Assembly: GCA_027625915.1 (NCBI GenBank) | Contig: JANTQA010000012.1 | Location: 15,090,501-15,154,500 of the forward strand | Length of the DNA stretch: 64,000 nucleotides | Source: Anaeramoeba flamelloides | Taxonomy: Eukaryota > Metamonada > Anaeramoebidae | Reading direction: 5' to 3' | Shown here: positions 33,792 to 46,319 of the stretch, piece by piece | How positions within the stretch are numbered: position 1 is the stretch's first letter | Layout of the letters: every line of letters begins with the position of its first letter | Notes under the pieces: model-generated | What the model saw: the letters and a program-made list of their open reading frames with translations, nothing else | Told to the model about the DNA's origin: nothing | Database searches by the model: none | Program-made: the position numbers and the translations under genes

Positions 33792-34910
33792 CAGAAAAAT
33801 TATATTTTATCAGATGTTATTTCGATAACCTCTTAAATAAAAATAGGAAAAACAAAGTCATTAATTTGTGTTTCTCTCCCAATAACTATTTATTATTATT
33901 TAAATATAATACTATGGCTTATTTATTTTTAAAATTCTTTTTTCAAATATTGTTTATCAAACCAAGGCAAAAACAAAAATTGAACTCTAAAAATTAAAAT
34001 CAAAATATTGAACTTTTTAAATAATAAAAAGAAAAAAATAACAACTATAAAAGAATAATAAAGAAAAAAAAATGAAAAAAAATAAAAAATATAAAGTAAA
34101 GTAGTTAAAAAAACCGTACAAGATCTTTAAGTATCAATATTACGAAAATTTTTGTCTAATTTCTTTTGTTTTCAATCAAATCCTTTTATTTTAAGAATAA
34201 ATAATTGTAAAATTATAATTCACCCACTTATTAGAATGATGATTAATGAAACTCCATTTATTCAAAACACCATTCAATCAATCAAAAAATAAGAATAAAA
34301 ATTATCATTTTCCAAACTTTGGGAAACCTCTATAATACTAAATTGTTTTTTCAAAAAAAGGTAGATGGACTTATGCTTATCTAACAATTACTTGAGTATT
34401 CTATAGACACACCCTACTTTAATAAACTTTACGTAGGGTTTTTACCTAACTCATAAAAAAATTAGTTATTTATAAAAAGGATTTGATTGTAAATAAAAGT
34501 AATTACACAACAATTTTCCTAATATTCGCAATTAAAAATATTGTTCGAGATTATTTTCAGTCCCGCTATTTTTATTCACTACTATAATAGAAAAAATCAT
34601 TATATTTTTTCAATTTAACCCAAAACAAAAAATTAATTTGAAAATCAAAGAAATTTATCTTTTTAATCTATTTTTTTTTATGAAGTATATAAAAAATATC
34701 TGTTTTTTTTTCACCTAAACTAGAATTATATGGATTTCATCAAAAAATGTAATTAATTTTTTTTGTAAAAATTCTTTCGACTTAGGAAGTAATCTGTTTC
34801 TAAGACATTATTCAAATATAAATTTTTTCCTTAATGAATTAAAAATATATTTAAAGAACAAAGAAATAATTGAATGAATTGTTATCCAAAAAGATATAAT
34901 TCCTGTTAAT
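33662..34910. other. Spacer with a 36-base A-run
   Basis: The A-run is at 33754-33789. The remainder is AT-rich, with no exon or RNA gene that I can support. Confidence 0.5.
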
Positions 34911-35124
34911 TGTAAAATAAAATTATCAAAATTTTCTTTCAGCTTTCCAAAAAATCACAGATCAAGAATTAGGATAAATCATCAATAAGTCACCAATTCT
35001 AAAAAGGGGATTAATACTTTGAACTTCTTTTAAGAATTAAAAATTGAAAATTTTAAATGATTTAAATCTTTTTTTGGTAATTTGAATGAAAATTTTGTTC
35101 CTATTTATTTTGCAATAAATAGTA
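34911..35124. mobile_element. MITE family M3, copy 3
   Basis: Left end CCTGTTAATTGTAAAATAAA..CAAAATTTTCTTTCAGCTTTCCAAAA; right end GAATGAAAATTTTGTTCC..TTTTGCAATAAATAGTA. It aligns with the 29.9-kb copy throughout, including AATTCTAAAA(A)GGG in the interior. It sits about 310 bases before the DMAP1 start. Confidence 0.8.
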
Positions 35125-35436
35125 ATGATCTTTATTTCATTTTTTATGTAATAATCTTTAAATTATTCTTATTTTCTATTTTTTTTTTTGGTATGTAAAT
35201 CTATTTTTAAAGGGTATACCCCCTATTTATTTAAGTTCTTCACTTCTTTCACCAAAGAAATGATATTTAAAAGATTAAATTCTGAGTAAACCAAGAAAAT
35301 CGAAATTGGATAAAAATGAACTAACCAACACAAAATTCCCTATTCCATTGAAAAAAAAATTCAAAAACTTCAAATCATTTTTTAAACAATTTATTCTTCT
35401 TTCATCTTTTGGAATAACTGAAAAAACCCTTAACTC

Positions 35437-37508
35437 ATGCTTGAAATGGAAGAAGTTTCAACGATTATTGAACAAACAATAAAAGAACACCAACCACCAA
35501 TCACGCCATTAGTAAAAATTGAAATCGATCCCAACAAAAGGCATCCAATTACGCCATGGCGTTATGAGCAGTTTGTGCCAATTGGGAGAAATGATCTTCA
35601 GCAATTGAAAAGATGGAAAAAACAAGGAAACCAAACAAGGATAAAGCAAGAGCAAGAGCAAATTGAGCTTGCTTTTTCAAGGTTAAACAAGCAAAAACAA
35701 TCTAATACACAAAATGAGGAAGGCCAAGAGCAAGTCGACATTGGGAAATCCATTGGGCAAGTACCACCAAACAGAATGAATTTAAATCCAAACAATCTGA
35801 ATTATCAATACCGTGATGGTGAATTAAACTTTATTCGCTACACTGAAAAAGAATGGAAAATACTTTTTGAAAACCAAGAAGATGATTTTCTTGATTCAGA
35901 CATTGGTGAAGAAGAAGATGATGAAGACGAAATAGAAATCGAAAAGGAAACTAACAACGAGCAAGAAACTGAAAAGATGCAAATCGAAAAAACTTCACAA
36001 CAAATAGATCCATTACAACCGAATTTAAATTTAGGCTTCAACTTTGGCGACACTAATAAAGTAAAAGTTAATGGAAATGAAAACAAAAATAATATGGACA
36101 ATCAAAGTTTACACATGAACAATAATAATATCAATAATGATAACAACAATAATAACTCTGAGAATGTTGGAATGTTAAATTTGGGTTCATCTTTAACTGG
36201 CAACAACGAAGACTCACAATTTGGATCATTAACAACTAACCTTGGTGATGTTGATTTTGATTTTGGGATTAGTAGCAATTTAAATGGCAACTCTCACGAA
36301 ATGATGAATTTTTCAAATAAACATTCAAGTTCTGATAATAATAGATCCGTTTCAAATAATAATAATAATAATAATAACGAAACAGAATTTGTTGGTCTTA
36401 GTCTCTTTTCGGACATTAAAATGGATGAAATTTCATTATTTGAAGAGAATGAGGATTCTCAATCTTCTAAATTAAATGAAAAAAAAGAAGTTAAAAATGA
36501 AAATATGGATATGAATTTAAACAAAAATGATGTGAACGACAATTTGAATTTGAATTTAAATATAAACGAACAAGACAATCATAGTCTTGATCTTAATTTA
36601 AATTTTGGAAATGATCTTAATATCAATTTAAATGATCAAATTACAATCCAAAATACTAACCAACAAAATACAAATCGTTTTAATTTTAATAATAATAACA
36701 ATCAAAGAGAAAATAACAATTTAAATAGTAATAGTAATAATAGTAATAATCTCAACAACGATAATAATAACATAAAGAATAATTTAAATATAAACAACAA
36801 TAACAATAACAATGATTTAAATATTAATGAAAATAAGACCAATAATAATCAAATGTTAATGGAAAAGGGAGAAATAAAAAAGAAAATACCAACATATTTG
36901 GATTGGAAAAAAGAAGAAACTGACTTTTTATTAGATCTTTGTGAAGAATTTGGCCTTAAATTTGTTGTTGTTTATGATCGTTATAATATGCATCAAAAAA
37001 TAAAGCGCAATAGAAGCATTGAAGAACTCAAAGAAAGATATTATTATATTGCAAGAAAAATAATCAATTATAGATATGGCCATCAATCTTCGCTAAATTT
37101 ATCTTTAATGAGGTATAAATATAATAGAAAATATGAGGAGCGTCGAACTCAACAAATCGAAAGATTAAACCAGAGAACTCAAACAGAAATAGTTAATGAA
37201 AAAGAATTATCAAAGGAAATTGATCAAATATTATCAAATTGGAATGAAAAAAAAAAATTCTCTTTTAATATTTAAAAATTTAAGTTTTGATCAAGAACCA
37301 AAATCATTAAAAATTGAAAAAAAAATGTAAAAATTTACACATTAATTTCCCTAAAGCCCAATCTTCTCGATCTATTTCAAAAATAAATCAGATTAAAAAA
37401 GATATTGGTTTATTATTAAATTTTGAAAAAGAATTGAAATTGAAAAAAATGAAACTTTTATTATTAACGGAAATTAAAAATCAATTGGAAAACGAATCCA
37501 ATAATTAA
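35437..37508 (+). CDS. DMAP1: DMAP1 / SWC4-like chromatin protein with Asn-rich insertion
   Basis: The main frame is 612 residues (35437-37275). It starts with the conserved RHPITPWRYEQFVPIGRNDL and WKKQG.. segment and YTEKEW (about 135). A roughly 340-residue acidic, then Asn/Asp-rich insertion follows before the SANT-like domain (about 489-545): WKKEETDFLLDLCEEFGLKF, VVVYDRYNMHQ, SIEELKERYYYIARKI. RRTQQIERLNQRTQTEIV follows. DMAP1/SWC4 is shared by the SWR1/SRCAP remodeller and NuA4/TIP60 acetyltransferase. After the stop at 37275, frame +1 continues (SLLIFKNLSFDQEPKSLKIE) and then, one more base on, INFPKAQSSRSISKINQIKK, DIGLLLNFEKEL, ending at 37508. This is the conserved C-terminal helix region of the family. 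The two shifts fall in an A11 run (37247-37257) and an A9 run (37317-37325), each one base too long. Confidence 0.85.
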
Positions 37509-38320
37509 TAAATAAATTGATTTATAAATTGTTTCATGAATTTTAATTTTAATTTTTTACTCAATTATTATTCCTTTTATCTTTTATTTAATTTTTTTCC
37601 AGGCAAATGTTTACAAACCAAAGATAAATAGATTCAGGTTTGATAACGAACATGCGAAATTTTCGATTGATTCAAATTTAAAATTTATAAGATGAATTTA
37701 CATTTTAAAAAAGATTCTAAAGTAAAAGAGAAATTTTAATAGAAAAAAACTAGAATGGATTTTTGTCTTTAAAAAAATAATTTTGGATATTTTAAAAATT
37801 AAATGTTCAAAAAAAAAACTCCTTTTTCTTTTTTTATGAAAATTATACGATTATATAAAAAAAAACCAAAAACTTAAAATTATTGAATTTGTAAAATGAA
37901 AGGACTTCAAAATTGGTTTAATATTAAAAGATATACGGCTTTTTATTTTTTAGACTAATTGCTTTTTCTAAATTTCTTTTGAAATTCTTTGATTTCTTCT
38001 CTTATTGCCTTTTTTTTTTTACTGTTATAGTTTTTGGATTCGGTAAAAGGGATAAAAAAATAATTATGAGAATTGGTAAACTTGTTCATGATTAGATCTT
38101 AAACTAACCTGATCAGATCTTGGACAAACGGAACTTGTATTGATTAAATCTTAAGTAACCCGAACGGACTTAACTGAAGTGAACTGAATCAACCTTACCA
38201 TACAATCTACCAAGTTGGTACTTTTACTCGGTTTTTACGACAAAGTTGGGATCTTGTTGTGAGATTTTATGAAAAAAATATTTGGGGAACTTACAAAAAA
38301 AAAAAAAAATGAAATAAGAA
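37509..38320. other. Spacer downstream of DMAP1
   Basis: 38090-38230 is visibly less AT-rich (TTGGACAAACGGAAC, AACCCGAACGGACTTAAC) but matches no tRNA fold or open frame. Confidence 0.4.
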
Positions 38321-38521
38321 TACAGTCGGTTCAACTTTTAAGACACAAACTTTTAAAAAATTTAAGGCTCCAAAAAATTCTAAATATAAGCAGATTTTTT
38401 TTAATTTTTTTTTATAGAAATTATTTTATTTGGATTTTAAATTTTGTGCCTTACTTTGAGATTTTTTTTTGTACTCTAAATTTCCTTGGAAGTTTGTGTC
38501 TTAAAAGAGGATCTGATTGTA
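38321..38521. mobile_element. Tc1/mariner-like MITE, family M1, copy 2
   Basis: TA-flanked, about 201 bp. Left end TACAGTCGGTTCAACTTTTA then AGACACAAACTTTTAAAAAA; right end reversed TACAATCAGATCCTCTTTTA then AGACACAAACTTCCAAGG. Relative of the 12.9-kb element. Confidence 0.85.
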
Positions 38522-38563
38522 ATATATATATATATATATATATAGATAGATAGATAGATATAG
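38521..38563. repeat. (AT)n followed by (GATA)n
   Basis: AT alternation of about 22 bases runs into four GATA units. It begins exactly at the TA border of the MITE. Confidence 0.9.
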
Positions 38564-41500
38564 ACTCTTTTTCAAACGAAAGGGCGTACCTCTCGAATCA
38601 TAAATACTATTGAATTTGATTGTTCATAAGATAATTACTTATTGGTGATTTTCATTTTAATTATTCATTTTTTCATTTTTTGTTTTTTTATTTATGGATA
38701 TTGAACAGTTGGAAAATGAAAAAAAAAATAGATAAGAAGAAATCAATTTTGAATTCATCTATCAGTATAAAAATTGAAACAGTTTAATTTTGATTTCGAA
38801 TTAGCTAGATATAGGAATTAAGAAATACCATTATTGGATTGAGGGATGGAACAAAGAAAAAAGAAAATCAAGAAAAAAAACAATTCCAACAAAATACCCT
38901 GATGAATTACTGTTTTATCTTTAAAATGGGATTTTAAATAACAAAAGGTTGACGTGTTAATGGTTATTGATAAAATGTACAGAAATTTTACCCAATTCAC
39001 CTTGTTCAATGGTTTTTATTGATTTTATACTTTTTTTTGGAGAATTATCAAAACGAGATTTCTCATTTCAAATAAAAGGGTTCTTCGATTGTTAAAATAT
39101 TTAATTTTATTTTTTATTGTTTTGTTTTGTTTTAATGGGTTTTAAATATTCATTTGTGTGTTTTTTTATGTTGTGAAGGGTTTCTTAGAATTTAAAATGA
39201 TTCAAGAATTAATTTGATTCAATTAAGAATAATTCTTAAAAATTTATATGTCCATTTATTTGAAAAGGAAGTTTATTAATAAAGAGATGGAAGAAAAAGA
39301 AGGCCGGTATGTTTTTATTAGCTCTTTTCAATTTTAATTAAATAATTCTAGTAAAATTTTGGTATTTGGACTAATACCATATTAGTAAATTTAGTAATAT
39401 TTTTGATTTTTTGGAATTAATCGTTAAATTTCAAATGTAGTATTATTGACTTATTCTATTTTCTGGTATAAAGAAAGATTTTCAATCTTCATTATAACAA
39501 TTTTTGATTTTTAAATTGAGTTCAACAAATCTTGATATAGTTTAACAGGAAAAACTAATTAAATCAAAATTTTTTTTGCGTTTTTTGGTTTTTATTTTTT
39601 CAAAATTAAAATAATTTAAAGATAAGTCAAATGGGATATGGATATAATTTGTTTAGTAGGGAATTAGGACAAATAAAGAAAATAATTCAATATTTTTCCT
39701 AAATATATTTTTTTACTTTTTCTTCCAAAATAAAAAAATATAGAATTATCTTAAATCCCTTATGATTGTTAAAAACTCTAAACAAATATATAAACAAAGT
39801 TTATTTCGAGAATAAATTAAAATTTTAATTGTAAAGTAATTGGCCAATAAATTTTATTGCTTTTTTGTAAATCTAAATGAGAGTTTTCTTTTTTCTCATT
39901 TATAAATTGAAAAAAGCTGATTGAAATCATTTTTCATAAAGTAATAAAAAATCATTTTGTTGGGAGGTACCCTTCTATAAAATCATAGAAAAAAAATTAA
40001 ATGGGTTATTATACAATAAATAAATTTGATTACAAAAATTTAGACGCCTTTTAAATGGTTGGAAGAATAAAAATTCTCCACTTTACATTCAATTTGGAAA
40101 TAATTTTGATTTTACACACTTTTTAATCACTTTTTGTCCTTTTTTTTTTTGTTATCATTTCCTTTTTTTCGGATCATATAATCTGTTTGGTTATCTTGGA
40201 ATAATAATTATTTGATGATTGATAAAAGGTGAAGTATTGAGTTTTTTAAATTGAAAAATCACATAAAATCTGTTTAGAGTATCTTATTATTTGATCGATC
40301 AACAATTCTTGGTTTAATTTCAAAAAATTCACCAAGATAATTTTTTTGTTCTACTCATTTCATTATTTTGTACAAACCGATTTTGATTTTTTCATTTTAA
40401 TTTTTATTCTTTTATTTGAAAGAAAATGATTGCTTATAAACAATTAAAATTATCTAACTTAAATGTGTTTTTAAAATAAGTTTGGAAAAACTATGATAAG
40501 TTGTGGTTTTATTTTTTTACCTATTTTTGATTTTTAGAATTTACAAATTTTTGGAATGAGGTTTACTTAAAATACAAACTGTTCTGAAAAAAATGTTATT
40601 TTTATTTTCTTTTTCATGTAATCAATTTAGTTATTCAATGAATAAATAATATAATTTAAATTGTATTGTATTTGTGTTTTTTTGATAGTAGGGGATAAAT
40701 GATCAACTTTTATGTAAAAAAAAAAAATTAGAATACAAAATAAATTTTACTATTCTCAACTTATTTAACTTATATCTATTATATTTTTTACTTATTTTTC
40801 ATCTTTCTTTTTCATTTTTTATCTTTTTCATTTATCTTATTCTTTTATCTTACCGAAAAAAACAATCATTTAATTAAAGAAATAAATATTTCATGAAAAC
40901 AATTTATATAGGTTTTATAAAAAAATGAGTCTAATATTGTAATGGATATTATAGCTTAACAAGTTATTTAGATTTTTTTTGGGGGTAGAATACCTTCTTT
41001 CAAATTCCAACATAAAAATCTTCAACATCATCTATTTTTTTTTACCGGTTGAAAATTCAGCTTTAATTAGATTTAAATGAAATATTAAAAAACAATTTTT
41101 TTGAATTATAACTCAATTATAAATAAAAAATTAAAAGTTCACAAAATATTATTTTTTGATAACTTTTTGAAAAAAAAATAAGTAAAAAAATAATTTTTGG
41201 AGGTTGGAAAAATGAAAAATAATAAATTCGTAAAATCATCTCATTTTGGGTTTGAATTAGTCTAGTTTCTTTTTAAAATCGATTTATCCTTTTAATAAAT
41301 ATTTTTTTTTATTTTTTTTTAATTGTTTTGTAAAATATCGTAATGTATATCTTGAAAATAAACACTATTGTTTACGGTGTTTCAATATTATACCACTTCA
41401 AATACTTGATTTTAATGATGATTGGTATGAAAAAAAAAAAAATTATGAAATGTTTTGTTAGGGTTACCCAGACGTTTTTACTATAATAATTTTCAATTTT

Positions 41501-42409
41501 TCAAGATCTGAATTATTGTTTCAAGATTTTTGTTATTTTTTCATTTATTTTTGCATTTTTTTTCTTTTATTATTTTATTTTTTTTTTAAATTGTTGATTT
41601 TCTTTATTACTTTTATATTATCTTTTTTTTACTTTTCTTTTATTTTGGATCAAAAACCAATATGAAAAAAAAAATCTTATAAATACAATATAGATTGTAA
41701 AAAATTGAGACATGTAATGCCTTATAAAATTTATATATTGATTATCAGAAAATCGTCTTGTTTACCTTTTTTTCATTGAAATTTTAGTAATAAAAAATCC
41801 ATAATAATCTTTTCAAAAATTGTAATTCACTTTATTTTTTTTTTTATTTTTGGTTTCATTTATAAAATATAGGGTTTTTATATGTTAAAAATAAATTAAA
41901 AGTGAATTATGAAGAAGATATAATAATTAATTGTTATTGAAAAAACTAAAATATAATATATTTTTTTCAATTTATTTTTGTAAGTTGGTGACAGTTTTTC
42001 AAATCAATTTTATTTGTATTTTTTTTGATATGGTATTTTTATTTGTCTTACAATATTAGACGATTTTAGTTAATATTTTTTTGTAGGGTATAGTGAGATA
42101 ATTAAAAACATATTCGAATTAAATAACTGTTGGAAATCTTGTTGTAATTGAGGTGGTTGTAGGTTACCTTAAAGAGATACTTAATCAAATCAAAAAAAAA
42201 AAAAAATTCATTAAAAAATTGAAAATCTTAAAAAATTTAACAAAGTTTAGGTTGTTTTTTTACAAAAATATTCTCAAAATGATATTTTGACAAATAAATT
42301 AATAAATTAAAAATGATAGTTTGGATAGAACAAATCAAAAAATAAAGAAGGGGGAAAAGAAAAAAAATAAAATCACAGGTAAATTAAAGAATGAAAAAAA
42401 TAAATAATA
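38564..42409. other. Long spacer, no gene seen
   Basis: Nearly 4 kb of very AT-rich DNA without a reliable exon, RNA gene or recognisable element. The frame at 38818-39009 (minus) is short and domain-free. Confidence 0.5.
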
Positions 42410-42490
42410 ATAATAAATATATTTATATATATATAATATAAATATATATAATAAATATATTTATATATATATAATATAAATATATATAAT
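42410..42490. repeat. Tandem repeat, about two 38-bp units
   Basis: The unit, roughly ATAATAAATATATTTATATA followed by TATATAATATAAATATAT, occurs twice in direct succession, then breaks into TAATAAATAATAAAT. It lies just past the 3' end of the bZIP gene. Confidence 0.85.
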
Positions 42491-42569
42491 AAATAATAAA
42501 TAAATAAAGAAATTTAAAAAAAAAAAAATAAATAATTTTCAAATTGAAAGCGCCAAAATAATCATTATT

Positions 42570-44140
42570 TTAGTTGTGAAAATTTTTGCTCGGATCTTTG
42601 AAATGGTTTTGATCTGATTCTGAATATACTGAGGAAATTGGAGATCCCTTCGGTATTGTTTCAATTTCCTCTTTGTCGTGGTCTAGCCTTTCTGTGTCAT
42701 CGATTTCAACAATCCAAATATTTTGAGGGCTAGAATACTTATCTTTCTTGGAACCAATCAGGCCAAAGTCGAATGTTTGAAGAGCACGTTTTGATTCCAT
42801 TTGGGTTGAAAAAAGACTAATTGCGGGTGTAGTTGATTTGTTAAATAGCATTTCATTTCCAAAAACTATTGTGATGGCAATGATTACAACCATCATAGCA
42901 AATCCTGTTCTGTTGTTTGTATTTTTGACTAATTTTTTCTTGATTTTCTTCCATTTCTCGTCGTCGTCAATCGTCGTTTGAGGTAAATTCATTGATTCTG
43001 TTATTTCATTTCCTTGCGTGGGTATCGTTCCAAAGGTATGGAATGTGTCTTTGAGTGAGCCAATAACTTGGTTGGTACGTTCCTCAAATTCTTGGCTTGG
43101 TTGGAGAAGTTTTTTGATTTCCATTTCCAAACGTGATTGTTTTTCCTATTATTATTGTATTTTGAGAATGTAGATTTAGAAAATGAATTTTTAATGATCC
43201 TGCTTAATTGATCCCAATTTAAATCAAAAAAAAAAAAATAAAGAGTATTGAAAAAGAAGGACTTACAAGGAGAGTGTCTCTTTTGTTTTTGGCTCGAAAA
43301 ATTTTGCTTGTCAAAGAATTTTTCTTTTTTTTGAGTTTAAAAACGACCTTATCGAGTTTTGTGATTTTTTTTTTCCTTTTTGTATAACACTTAGCTGCAG
43401 AAACCCGATTTTTTAAAACTTTTCGTTTTTTTTTCTGCTCGCTGGTCAATAATTTGAGTTGTAGTCTTGTAAGATCACCCCCTAACTCTTTCTCAGTGAG
43501 ATTAATACGTTTCTTATTATTCATTTTTTTTTTATTCGTTTGTTTTGTTTTTGTTCTTGTTCTTGTTCTTGTTCTTGTTTGTCTTTGTGGTTTTGAATCT
43601 GTTTTTGCTTTGTTTGTAATTTTTGGTGTTTTTACTATTTTGTTGTCGCAATTGTTTGTTGATAAAATACTGTTTTGTTCGATTTGGCAATGTTCTCTTT
43701 TTCTTTTGTTCAGATCTTCTTCAGCAAGATCAAATGGCAAGTCACTAAAAAGATCGTCTCTTTCAAAAGGTAAAGGAAATGAATTTGGAGATAAAATTAA
43801 TTCAGTTTCTTGAGGGCTTTTGTGTCTAAAATTTTCAATACTTTGATCTTGTGTTTCGTTTTGTTGTTCATTTGTTGTTTCGGTGTTTGTTGATAATTCT
43901 ATTTCAGTTTTTAATCAAAAACAAATCAAAGATTGTTTTTTTTTTTTTTTTATTTGTTTAGTGAATTATGATCATTTGAGAAGAAAAAAAAATTTACAAA
44001 CCTTGTTGTGATTGGAATTCTTGAAAGTCATCGAAAATTAAAGTCTCAAAGTTAACATCCAAAATTGGTGTTTGAAAAAGATTTTCATCGTTAATCGAAG
44101 ATGAAAAAAAGCTTAACTGATCAGCAAGTAAATCATTCAT
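42570..44140 (-). CDS. Membrane-anchored bZIP transcription factor, ATF6/CREB3-like layout
   Basis: Three exons join in phase: 44140-44002, 43898-43267 and 43145-42570, giving 448 residues. Introns are 103 and 121 nt with donors GTTTGT and GTAAGT. The N-terminus is acidic with hydrophobic pairs (FETLIFDDF, DDLFSDLPFDL), typical of an activation region. Residues 203-225 form the basic region (NRVSAAKCYTKRKKK). Leucines at 228, 235, 242, 256, 263 and 270 (Ala at 249) make a zipper that runs across the second splice junction, which supports the join. After a linker, residues 338-358 (GFAMMVVIIAITIVF..) form one membrane span. KRAL at 376-379 fits a site-1-protease motif at ATF6-like spacing. The invariant Arg of NxxxxxxxR is Tyr here. 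In the ATF6 family, stress releases the cytosolic part to enter the nucleus; this is inferred for the present protein. Confidence 0.85.
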
Positions 44141-44939
44141 TAAGTTTGGAGTTTGATTTTTTTTGAAAATTTGAGTTGGTTTGATAAAACAAGAAATTGT
44201 GTAGAGGAAAAGAAAAAAAAATAAAAAGAAATTATCTCATTTCTGTTCGAAACTTTAATGGATTGAAAAAACATTGTTTGTTTTAATTTAAATGGTCTCT
44301 TTTGGATTCAAATTTGGATATTTGTTCTAAATTTTTTAAAACACATTTGACTTTTTTAGTTTCGTTTGTGATTTTTTTTCTTCAGAAAATTTTCTATCCA
44401 TTTAAAAACAAACTAAATAGCTTTATTTCAATAAAGAACAAGAGTTTTTAATTCTTACTGACATTTTAATTCTTCTCAAAATGTTTAAATCAGAAAAAGG
44501 TCAAATTATTTGTGCGAAAAGGTAAAGGTTTTTAAATAAACAAATTTTAAAGCTTATAAATAGGAAGAGGCATATATGATTTTAGAAGGTTGGAATAGTA
44601 ACTTTTTTTCAATTTTCGCAAAATACACCCACATTTATTTGGGGAAAACATAAGTTGTGATGGGGAGAGCTCAGTATATTTAGTGTTTTTAAAATCGAAG
44701 AATTTGAAAGAAACAACAGGAAGAATCTGTAAATAAAAAAAACGAAAAATTTAAGGCTGTTATGAATTTTCTCCATAATCAATGAAAAGCTGGGAAAAAA
44801 GTATTTTTTCGAGATTACCAGTCTTTTTATTGAAAATATCCAAATAGAAGAACAAAAATTCGAGGGTCTAATTCACAAACAATTACAAATAACATTTTAA
44901 TTTATCCCAATTAAAGACAAAAAATACAAATAAGAAAAA
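44141..44939. other. Spacer upstream of the bZIP gene
   Basis: Contains its promoter. A plus-strand ATG near 44480 gives MFKSEKGQIICAK before a GTAAAGG donor, but I find no second exon, so no gene is called. Confidence 0.4.
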
Positions 44940-45720
44940 ATAAAACCAGAAGATCTCTTAGGCAAAAAAATCAATCAAAAAAAAAGGTTATCAGGTTCTC
45001 AATTTTAAAAAATTTAAATTTAAAAAAAGATTCAATAAGGATTTCAATTACAAAAACTCATAAAAAAAAATTATATAAATGATGAAAAATTCCAAAAATC
45101 AAAATTTTAAAAAAAAATATTCTATAGGATCTTTATTGTAAAAAAATTCAACCATTAATAAAAATTTCATCAGTCCTTATTGGCAAAAAATTCAATCAAA
45201 ATAAAAGTTTAAAAGTATTCTTAATTTCGAAAAATTTAAAAATTTAAAAAAAAATTACTCCTTTCTTTGGTTTATTACCAAATGGTTAAATTACTTTAAT
45301 TTAAAACAAATTGTTTTCTTTTTAACAGAATTGATAAAATTTTATTTAATATAATTTGTGCTTAGTTTTATAACAGTCAATATTTGACAGAGGAAAGATT
45401 TTGTATAATTCTTTTAGTTAAAATAATTTATTTAAAAATAATATAAAAAAAATTCTTCGAGATCTAAAAAAGTATCAAGTGGAAGCGAGACACCATCAAA
45501 ACTAATACAATTTGATTCAAAATTATATTTCAATAATTTAAATAGAAAATTGAGAGTCGTCTTGGCTAATTTTTTCGAAATACACAATGATTTTTGATTT
45601 TGGATTTTTGAAGATCGGTTGTTTTTCACATTTTGATTAGTTTTTTGATTTTTATTAGTTCCTTCATATAATTGTAATTTTTTTTTTTCTCCCTTTGAAA
45701 CTCTCTAAAAATGGACATTT
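44940..45720 (+). repeat. Dispersed repeat R1, copy B
   Basis: Shows the same series as copy A: repeated GGATCT(T/C)..ATTC(A)A units, GGTTAAATTACTTTAATTTA, AACAAATTGTTTTCTTTTTA, the TATTTGACAGAGGAAAGATT end, then GAGATCTAAAAAAGTATC and GAAGATCGGTTGTTTTTC. No MITE between its two parts. Confidence 0.65.
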
Positions 45721-46319
45721 TTTCTCTTTAGCAGTTGAAAAAAAGAAACTATACTTTTTCTTATGTAAATAAGAATATTATTTTGGGGGAAAAAAAAATT
45801 CTAGATTTGGATATTTTTTTTTAATAAAGAAATGGGATTGACTCAATTTATAAAGAGTCTCAGAAAATGAAGGATACTTTATTTAACTTAATTTGAAAAA
45901 GTATAGAAACACCTTAATTCAAAATATTTGTTCAAATAGATTAACGTTTGATATAAGCCCATTTTGAGAATTTACGAGATTTAAAACGTCAATAAAAATT
46001 GTTAAAGTTTTCTAAAATAACATTAAATAACAAATTTAAAGTCAAAATTTCTAAAAGTAAAATACTTCTTATTTTGCTCAAGAACAGTAGAAGTTAAATA
46101 GATCAAAAAAATTTCCGAACTTCTATAATCGCATGTTATTCAAAAATCTTTCCACGTTGGTTAAAAAGCTATCCTAAACTTTTCAGTGTGCTAATTTCTT
46201 TATTAGTGAAGTTATCCAGAATTATATACTTGAATTTTTACAAATAAAAAGTTTGAGTTGAAAAAAAATATATAGCTTTCTTATCAGTAGTTATCCAAAA
46301 TAATTTACTTAAATTTTCA

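Noticed and set aside
35838-36290. Ser-rich minus-strand frames under DMAP1
   Set aside because: They are reverse readings of Asn/Asp/Glu codons in the DMAP1 insertion.
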